A stretch of 5,916 nucleotides of DNA. Source: Anaerolineae bacterium (GTDB taxonomy: Bacteria; Chloroflexota; Anaerolineae; Aggregatilineales; Aggregatilineaceae). The position numbers were made by a program, and so were the translations under genes. Where the stretch lies: assembly GCA_018056405.1 (NCBI GenBank), contig JAGPFT010000208.1, positions 1-5,916 on the forward strand, written 5' to 3'. The stretch's first letter is position 1. Every line of letters starts with the position of its first letter. Under the pieces are notes generated by a model, which ran no database searches, was not told where the DNA came from, and was given only the letters and a program-made list of their open reading frames with translations. This document shows, piece by piece, positions 1 to 4,445 of this stretch.

Positions 1-128
1 TCTCTGGCTCTGCCGGGGAGGGGGCCAGGGGGAGGGGCCTTCTGCCGCACCAGACTTCCGAAGCCGAGCGCCTGCCCCTACAGGCCTCTCCCCCTCAATC
101 CCCCTCTCCAGCCGAGCTAGAGAGGGGG
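1..128. repeat. Tandem direct repeat, copy 1 (128 bp unit)
   Basis: This unit recurs at 159-286 with 126 of 128 positions identical; the differences are 93/251 (C/T) and 96/254 (C/A). The period is 158 bp, with a unique 30-bp linker at 129-158. The unit begins inside a hairpin whose left arm lies before the window edge, so the array may continue to the left. It ends in a hairpin: CCCCCTCTC (100-108) pairs with GAGAGGGGG (120-128), with an inner AGC/GCT stem (110-112/116-118) and a CGA loop. No plausible protein is encoded. It looks like a GC-rich intergenic repeat element of the kind dispersed in Chloroflexota genomes; that family assignment is from memory and unverified. Confidence 0.9.
15..37 (+). 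other. Potential G-quadruplex in repeat copy 1
   Basis: Four runs of G on the plus strand are separated by very short loops: GGGG (15-18), A, GGGGG (20-24), CCA, GGGGG (28-32), A, GGGG (34-37). This meets the usual G4 sequence pattern with four-tetrad potential. Whether it folds in the cell is unknown, and the same G-runs also pair with neighbouring C-runs in hairpins. Confidence 0.7.
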
Positions 129-158
129 ACTTTGGTCGCAGACGCCGTATCTTCCCCC

Positions 159-286
159 TCTCTGGCTCTGCCGGGGAGGGGGCCAGGGGGAGGGGCCTTC
201 TGCCGCACCAGACTTCCGAAGCCGAGCGCCTGCCCCTACAGGCCTCTCCCTCTAAATCCCCCTCTCCAGCCGAGCTAGAGAGGGGG
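159..286. repeat. Tandem direct repeat, copy 2 (128 bp unit)
   Basis: This is the second copy of the unit at 1-128. Here the full left hairpin is visible: CCCCCTCTCTGGC (154-166, starting in the linker) can pair with GCCGGGGAGGGGG (170-182) as a 13-bp stem with two G-T wobbles and a 3-nt TCT loop. The right hairpin is CCCCCTCTC (258-266) with GAGAGGGGG (278-286). After 286 the similarity to copy 1 stops abruptly. Two hairpins flanking a conserved centre suggest a non-autonomous repeat element rather than a coding sequence. No transposase or clear target-site duplication is visible. Confidence 0.9.
173..195 (+). other. Potential G-quadruplex in repeat copy 2
   Basis: This is the exact equivalent of the motif at 15-37, shifted by 158 bp: GGGG (173-176), A, GGGGG (178-182), CCA, GGGGG (186-190), A, GGGG (192-195). 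The first two runs overlap the right arm of the 154-182 hairpin, so quadruplex and hairpin are alternative folds. Confidence 0.7.
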
Positions 287-487
287 CGGCGAGGCGCGCC
301 AGCGCCGGGCGGGGTGAGGTCAAGTGAAGAGCCACCCCAGACTATCAGCCGATCTCAGCGCCTATCCGCCCCTCAACCCACAAGCAGGGAGGGGCCTAGA
401 GTGCGCGCTTTTCTCCCTTCCCTCCTCGTGGGGGAAGGGCCTGGGGATGGGGGGCAAACGCCGGTGCGGGACTTCTCAGACGGCCTC
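287..487. other. Gene-free stretch downstream of the membrane-protein gene
   Basis: I see no credible gene here; the short open frames translate to Pro/Arg/Gly-rich strings that follow the repeat sequence. It contains a short inverted repeat, GGGGTG (311-316) with CACCCC (333-338), and the diverged repeat element described separately. It lies 3' of the minus-strand gene ending at 488, so a terminator for that gene would be expected here. No stem followed by a T-run on the minus strand is evident. Confidence 0.6.
369..454. repeat. Diverged relative of the C/G-rich repeat, with hairpin and G4 motif
   Basis: The region repeats the logic of the upstream units without close identity. CCCCTC (369-374) can pair with GAGGGG (389-394). 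CCCTTCCC (415-422) pairs perfectly with GGGAAGGG (432-439) around a 9-nt loop. A G-rich tail follows. The runs GGGGG (430-434), GGG (437-439), GGGG (443-446) and GGGGGG (449-454), with 2-3 nt loops, form a third G-quadruplex pattern. The order (C-rich arm, loop, G-rich arm, CCT or CCA, more G-runs) matches 154-195, which suggests an older copy of the same element. It might also act as the transcript end of the gene at 488-2116. Confidence 0.55.
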
Positions 488-2116
488 TCACGGGCCGGGC
501 AGGACGACACGATATAGCTGAACGGACGGACTGTCGTAGACGCGGACGAGGTAGGCGGCGTCCGCCGGATCGAAGCCGCCCAGGGCGCGCTCGTCCGGGC
601 CGACAACCACGTAGTCAACGCCGAACTCCGCCAGCAGAGCGATCCGCTCATCGTCGGGGGTGTCTGCGTCGAAGAAGCGGACGACATCGGCTGCCCGCGC
701 CGTGACATGGGCTGTCAGAGACCAGTGTCCAAAGAAGCTGCGTAACGGAGTGCGGGCGGGCAGCCAGTTCCCCGTGTAGAAGTAGGCCAGGGCTACCTCG
801 TCCGGTTCTGCGTGAGCGCATAGCCAGCGCGCAACGCCGCGCTCGTCGGCGTGAGCGTAGAAGAAACGCTCGTCGGGCTGCTGGACGAAATGCAGCGTCA
901 GGCTGATCGCCGAGCGCGCCGGGCCTGCCACGACCAGGGCGAGCAGTGTCACCCCAATCAGCATGACCGAGCGCCCGGTCAGCCGGGTTCGCAAGCGCGG
1001 CGCGATCACCCGCAGCCAGCCCGCCGCCGCCAGAATAGTCACCGGCACGTGCCAGCCTTCCATGAAGCGCCGCTGGAAATTGACCGGGACGTAGACCAGC
1101 GCCAGCACAACCACGAACCACAGCGCCACCCCGCGCCAGGCCGCCGAGTCCGTCTTGATCGCGCCCCACAGCCCGGCGGCGGCCAACAGCCAGAGGGGGC
1201 CGTACAGGTTGACCATACCCCAGACGGGCGGCGTGTAAGTGTTGCCCTGCTCTAGCCAGCTTGCCAGGAAGGGGTCGCTGTGTGCCAGCCAGGTGAGTGC
1301 TCCGGCGGCGAGTCCCACCGGGACGAAGACGATTGCCAGCCGGCGGGCCTCTGCCCAGGGGAGACGGCGCTGCGACCAGGCGCGCCAGAGCGCCTCACCG
1401 CCGAGTACCAGCCCCACGACCGCGATCTGGTGAGCGTGAACCAGGGCGACGCCCCACCCGGCAGCGATGGCCAGTGCCGCCCAGCGATTCCCATGACCTG
1501 CCAGCAGCCGCTCTCCGGCGACGATCATGCCCATCATCAGCGCCATGCTGAGGGTGAAGTGCCCGTTGCTGAGCATGGCGAGGAAGCTGATCGCGTCCGC
1601 AATCCACAGATCAGGCGTCAGATCAGTGCGCACGCCCTCCGACAGCTCTGGGGCGAAGGCCACCAGCCAGCCGGTGCCGCCGGTGAACAGCAGCAGGCCG
1701 AGCGCCAGTTGCTGCTCGGCAGGTCGGTCGAGGCAGCGGGCCAGGAAGTGATATGCGCTGACGGCGAACAACCCGCCGCAAGCGAGGCGGGCCAGATGGA
1801 AGGTGAGCGGCAACGAGAGCGAGGTCAGCCGGGCGAAGTGTCCCAGCAGGATATAGAACATGAACAGTGGCACCGGGCGACTTGGTGTGGCAGTATGGGG
1901 CAGGGTAAACAGCCAGCGGCCCGTGTAGCCAATCTGCATGTCGGCCAGGTACGTGTTCGTGTCAAAGGGGTTGATGCCCACTCCGGTGAAGACTGCGCCG
2001 TCCGGCGCTGCCAGCCAACCGACAGCGTAGGGCAGCGTGCCCGCCAGCAGGAACAGCGCCGTAAAAGCCCAGACCCAACGCGGAGTGCGGCTCAGGAGAT
2101 GGCAGAAAGGTTGCAT
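488..2116 (-). CDS. Polytopic membrane protein, GT-C glycosyltransferase-like
   Basis: The product is 542 residues: a short basic N-terminus, a first membrane helix at about 15-36, roughly ten to eleven hydrophobic segments to about residue 403, then a soluble C-terminal region (about 415-542). After helix 1 comes a loop with D52-T-N-T-Y56 and GRWLFTLPHT, the place where GT-C enzymes (ArnT/PMT-like) carry an acidic catalytic residue. D52 is therefore a candidate active-site residue by analogy only. Near the C-terminus, FGVDYVVVGPDERALGGF (498-515) resembles the soluble tail of other large bacterial GT-C-like membrane proteins. The expected role is sugar transfer from a lipid-linked donor outside the membrane, but donor and acceptor are unknown. 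The frame stays open up to 2389. I chose the ATG at 2116 because the hydrophobic helix follows at once, the upstream residues look non-native, and a candidate promoter lies at about 2252-2260 with no ATG, GTG or TTG between it and 2116. No clear Shine-Dalgarno precedes it. Confidence 0.85.
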   Translation of the reverse strand: MQPFCHLLSRTPRWVWAFTALFLLAGTLPYAVGWLAAPDGAVFTGVGINPFDTNTYLADMQIGYTGRWLFTLPHTATPSRPVPLFMFYILLGHFARLTSLSLPLTFHLARLACGGLFAVSAYHFLARCLDRPAEQQLALGLLLFTGGTGWLVAFAPELSEGVRTDLTPDLWIADAISFLAMLSNGHFTLSMALMMGMIVAGERLLAGHGNRWAALAIAAGWGVALVHAHQIAVVGLVLGGEALWRAWSQRRLPWAEARRLAIVFVPVGLAAGALTWLAHSDPFLASWLEQGNTYTPPVWGMVNLYGPLWLLAAAGLWGAIKTDSAAWRGVALWFVVVLALVYVPVNFQRRFMEGWHVPVTILAAAGWLRVIAPRLRTRLTGRSVMLIGVTLLALVVAGPARSAISLTLHFVQQPDERFFYAHADERGVARWLCAHAEPDEVALAYFYTGNWLPARTPLRSFFGHWSLTAHVTARAADVVRFFDADTPDDERIALLAEFGVDYVVVGPDERALGGFDPADAAYLVRVYDSPSVQLYRVVLPGP

Positions 2117-2251
2117 AGCAGCAGTTACGCTCTGTGCGGCGATCAGAAGGCAAACGCTGGCGAGTCTCGCCTGGGCACTGCACAGCGCACCGTGCGGGCC
2201 GACGGCCGGCGCGCATGACCGCGCGCCACCTACCTGACGCAGCCCGCCGCC

Positions 2252-2260
2252 AGTATAGCA
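2252..2260 (-). promoter_or_regulatory. Candidate extended -10 promoter for the membrane-protein gene
   Basis: Read on the minus strand, this is TGCTATACT: a TATACT -10 box with the TGN extension. Any -35 hexamer at 17-18 bp is weak (GTCGGG or TGTCGG), which is tolerable for an extended -10 promoter. It would start transcription near 2245 and give a leader of about 130 nt to the ATG at 2116. Confidence 0.4.
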
Positions 2261-2335
2261 TCCACTGGCCGTTGCCCGACACTCAGGCCCGCACTCCCCC
2301 GGACTTTCCGGCTGCGCGCGGGCTGGGTGGCGCGC

Positions 2336-2365
2336 TTGTGAGAACCCCGCCCTTGTCGCTACAAT
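2336..2365 (+). promoter_or_regulatory. Candidate sigma70-type promoter for the glycogen genes
   Basis: TTGTGA (2336-2341) and TACAAT (2360-2365) are separated by 18 bp, matching the housekeeping consensus at 4 of 6 and 5 of 6 positions. The predicted start near 2372 gives a leader of about 95 nt. That leader carries a small hairpin (GGAGC 2373-2377 with GCTCC 2383-2387) and then the heptad array at 2407-2448. It would serve the branching-enzyme gene and perhaps glgA. Confidence 0.5.
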
Positions 2366-2406
2366 GGTCATGGGAGCGCACGGCTCCACAGGGACTCAAT
2401 GCCTGG

Positions 2407-2448
2407 GCTGCTGGCTGTTTGCTGACCGCTGCTGGCTGCTTGCTTTTC
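2407..2448 (+). repeat. Heptad array (GCTGNNN)n in the branching-enzyme leader
   Basis: Six consecutive 7-bp units run in register: GCTGCTG, GCTGTTT, GCTGACC, GCTGCTG, GCTGCTT and the decayed GCTTTTC. The array ends 18 nt before the ATG at 2467, just upstream of the Shine-Dalgarno. The unit family is the same as the right arm of the element at 4306-4421, where GCTGACC also occurs exactly. No complementary left arm (TCAGC units) is visible here. Confidence 0.7.
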
Positions 2449-2453
2449 AAGCG

Positions 2454-2459
2454 AAAGGA
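2454..2459 (+). promoter_or_regulatory. Ribosome binding site of the branching-enzyme gene
   Basis: AAAGGA lies 7 nt before the ATG at 2467. A GGGGAG run directly abuts the ATG. This Shine-Dalgarno supports 2467 over the in-frame upstream ATG at 2134. Confidence 0.65.
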
Positions 2460-2466
2460 CGGGGAG

Positions 2467-4305
2467 ATGGGTGCGATAGGGGCATTCACGTTCGTGCTGC
2501 ACAGTCATCTGCCGTATGCGCGGCTGGCCGGGCGCTGGCCGCACGGCGAGGAGTGGATTCACGAGGCGGCGTCCGAGACGTACATTCCCCTGCTGGATGC
2601 GCTCTACGATCTGCGCGACGAGGGCGTGCGCTACAAAGTCACCATTGGCATCACGCCGGTGCTGGCCGAGCAGCTTGCTGACGCCGATGTGCTCGCCCAT
2701 CTGGACGAGTACCTGGAAGACAAGATCGCGCGGGCCAAGCAGGACGTGCTGCGTTTTCGCGGCGAAGAAGCGCCGCGCCCCGTCCCCCGTGAAGAAGCGG
2801 AAGAGGGCGATCTGCCGGCGGTGGATCGCGGGGCGGTTGCGGCGGCGCTGGCGGCGTCCGAGGAGGGCGAGCGGGTGGCGTTGCCGCAAGAGAAACCCTG
2901 GTGGGTCGGGCACAGGCACCTGGAGTATCTGGCCAGCTTCTACCAGCATTACTACGAGCGCATCAAGGACTCGCTCGACCGTCGCTACAACCGCGACCTG
3001 ATCGGAGCTTTCAAGCGGCTGCAAGACGAAGGTTATATCGAGGTCACTACCAGCGCAGCCACGCACGGCTACCTGCCGCTGCTGGGCACCGATACGGCCA
3101 TTCGCGGCCAGATCAAGACGGGCGTGCAGAGCTACCGGCGCTTCTTCAAGCGCGCGCCGCGCGCCATCTGGCTGCCGGAATGTGCCTACCGCCCGGCCTA
3201 TTACGAGGAGGATGGCACGATCCGGCCCGGCATTGAGCACTTCGTCGCCGAGCAGGGGCTGAAGGTCTTCTTCAGCGAGACGCACCTGATCACCGGCGGC
3301 GCGCCGGTCGGCGTGGCAGCGGGCGAGGCCATCGGGCCGTATGGCGAGATCAAGCGCCGCTACCTGGTGCCCATGTCCGCCGCGCCCGTACCCGGCGAGC
3401 CGCTGACGACCTTCCGCGCCTACTACGTCAGCGACACGACCGCCGGCCCGCACGCCGACGAGCACAGCGGCGTAGCCGTCATCGGGCGCAACAACGAGAC
3501 CGGGCAGCGCGTCTGGTCGGCGCAGTGGGGCTACCCCGGCGACTTCGACTACCGTGAGTTTCACCGCAAAGATGGCGTGAGCGGGCTGCAATACTGGCGC
3601 GTCACTGGGGCGAAGGTAGACCTGGGCGACAAGGACTTCTACCACCCGGACTGGGCGCAGCACAAGGTGCGCATGCACGCCCAGGACTTCGCCGCGCTGG
3701 TCGAGCGCATCTTGCAGGCGCAGTGGGACTTCGGCGAGGGCTACGGCATCATCGCCTCCAACTACGACACCGAGCTGTTCGGGCACTGGTGGTTCGAGGG
3801 CGTGGACTGGCTCAAGCAGGTGTTGCGCCTGCTGGCCGAGAATCCGAAAGTGGATTTGGTCACGGCGTCGGAGTACGTCGAACAGCACCCGCCGCAGCGC
3901 GTGATCCACCTGCCGGAGGGCAGTTGGGGCGCGGGCGGCACGCACTTCACCTGGGACAATGGCGAAACGCACTGGATGTGGGCGCCGATCCACGACGCCG
4001 AGCGGCAGATGCAGCGCCTGGCCGACCGTTACCACGACCGCTATGAGGACGATCTGCTGCGCGGTGTGCTCAACCAGGCGGCGCGCGAGCTGGTGCTGCT
4101 CGAAAGCTCCGACTGGCCCTTCCTGGTGACCACCGGGCAGGCGCGCCAGTACGCGGTGCAGCGCTTCAGCCAGCACCTGGAGCGTTTCCTGGCGCTGGCC
4201 GGCAGCGTGGAGCGTGGCCAGCCGGACGGCGCGCTGGCGGCGGAACTGTGGGAGAAAGACCGGCTCTTCCCGGACATTGACTTCCGCTGGTGGTGCAGTG
4301 AGTAG
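2467..4305 (+). CDS. GH57 1,4-alpha-glucan branching enzyme
   Basis: The 612-residue cytoplasmic enzyme should cut alpha-1,4-glucan chains and rejoin them by alpha-1,6 links (EC 2.4.1.18). The GH57 motifs appear in order: HSHLPY (12-17); TTSAATHGYLPLLG (194-207); WLPECAY (235-241) with E238 as expected nucleophile; YDTELFGHWWFEG (433-445) with D434 as expected acid/base; and LVTASEY (464-470). The C-terminal helical part carries the typical ESSDWPFLVTTGQA stretch (546-559). Recalled similarity to the Thermus thermophilus GH57 branching enzyme is high along the chain (for example the GYPGDFDYREFHRKD and LPEGSWGAGG regions), which favours branching enzyme over amylase or 4-alpha-glucanotransferase. 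It is about 90 residues longer than that roughly 520-residue enzyme. About 40 of the extra residues are an acidic, Pro/Ala-rich segment at about 99-142. The start is set by the Shine-Dalgarno and by the first motif lying 12 residues in. glgA follows on the same strand after 140 bp, so co-expression is likely. No symbol is given because glgB normally denotes the unrelated GH13 enzyme. Confidence 0.93.
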   Translation: MGAIGAFTFVLHSHLPYARLAGRWPHGEEWIHEAASETYIPLLDALYDLRDEGVRYKVTIGITPVLAEQLADADVLAHLDEYLEDKIARAKQDVLRFRGEEAPRPVPREEAEEGDLPAVDRGAVAAALAASEEGERVALPQEKPWWVGHRHLEYLASFYQHYYERIKDSLDRRYNRDLIGAFKRLQDEGYIEVTTSAATHGYLPLLGTDTAIRGQIKTGVQSYRRFFKRAPRAIWLPECAYRPAYYEEDGTIRPGIEHFVAEQGLKVFFSETHLITGGAPVGVAAGEAIGPYGEIKRRYLVPMSAAPVPGEPLTTFRAYYVSDTTAGPHADEHSGVAVIGRNNETGQRVWSAQWGYPGDFDYREFHRKDGVSGLQYWRVTGAKVDLGDKDFYHPDWAQHKVRMHAQDFAALVERILQAQWDFGEGYGIIASNYDTELFGHWWFEGVDWLKQVLRLLAENPKVDLVTASEYVEQHPPQRVIHLPEGSWGAGGTHFTWDNGETHWMWAPIHDAERQMQRLADRYHDRYEDDLLRGVLNQAARELVLLESSDWPFLVTTGQARQYAVQRFSQHLERFLALAGSVERGQPDGALAAELWEKDRLFPDIDFRWWCSE

Positions 4306-4421
4306 CTGTCAGCAGACAGCAGTCAGCAATCAGCCGTCAGCAGTCAGCGAAGACTTCCGCCCTACGTCTTTTGCTGAAAGCTGAAAGCTGATGGCTGAAA
4401 GCTGAAAGCTGACCGCTCAAG
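4306..4421. repeat. Paired inverted heptad arrays forming a long periodic hairpin
   Basis: The left arm has six 7-bp units of consensus GTCAGCA (4308-4349). The right arm has seven units of consensus GCTGAAA (4373-4421, the last decayed to GCTCAAG). The TCAGC cores pair with GCTGA cores in register, giving repeated 4-6 bp helices separated by small, mostly 2-nt, internal loops. At the centre AAGAC (4350-4354) pairs with GTCTT (4366-4370) around an 11-nt loop. The element occupies nearly the whole gap between the branching-enzyme stop and the glgA ribosome binding site. It is not a standard intrinsic terminator, since no T-run follows the outer stem. Possible roles are mRNA stabilisation or partial termination between the two genes, or it may simply be a dispersed repeat. 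Confidence 0.8.
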
Positions 4422-4430
4422 GCCAGCGAC

Positions 4431-4436
4431 GAGGAG
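4431..4436 (+). promoter_or_regulatory. Ribosome binding site of glgA
   Basis: GAGGAG lies 9 nt before the ATG at 4446. It stands just outside the heptad element, so it would stay single-stranded if the hairpin forms. Confidence 0.65.
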
Positions 4437-4445
4437 AATCGTGCT

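Noticed and set aside
1..286. CRISPR array
   Set aside because: The repeat is 128 bp with a 30-bp linker and only two copies, has long GC hairpins, and no cas gene is nearby.
314..521. Small plus-strand frames of 65-67 codons before the membrane-protein stop
   Set aside because: They translate the diverged GC-rich repeat and carry no ribosome binding site; such products are often annotated as spurious hypothetical proteins.
1280..2218. 312-codon plus-strand frame opposite the membrane-protein gene
   Set aside because: The product is Gln/Glu/Arg-rich and lacks any domain; this is the typical mirror of a hydrophobic gene read on the other strand.
2117..2389. N-terminal extension of the minus-strand membrane protein
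   Set aside because: The 91 residues are Cys/Ala/Arg-rich with no recognisable motif and cross a candidate promoter; a normal first membrane helix follows the ATG at 2116.
2134..2466. In-frame upstream extension of the branching enzyme to an ATG at 2134
   Set aside because: The extra 111 residues would translate the promoter candidate and the heptad array, show no family similarity, and lack a ribosome binding site. The family's N-terminal motif starts 12 residues after the ATG at 2467.
2368..4176. 602-codon open frame antisense to the branching-enzyme gene
   Set aside because: It is a high-GC shadow: the sense frame has complete GH57 motifs, while the antisense product is Val/Arg/Leu-rich without motif or ribosome binding site.
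4350..4372. Intrinsic terminator (AAGAC/GTCTT stem then TTTT) after the branching-enzyme gene
   Set aside because: The stem is only 5 bp and AT-rich, the T-run is part of the stem and only four bases long, and it is better explained as the centre of the larger heptad hairpin.
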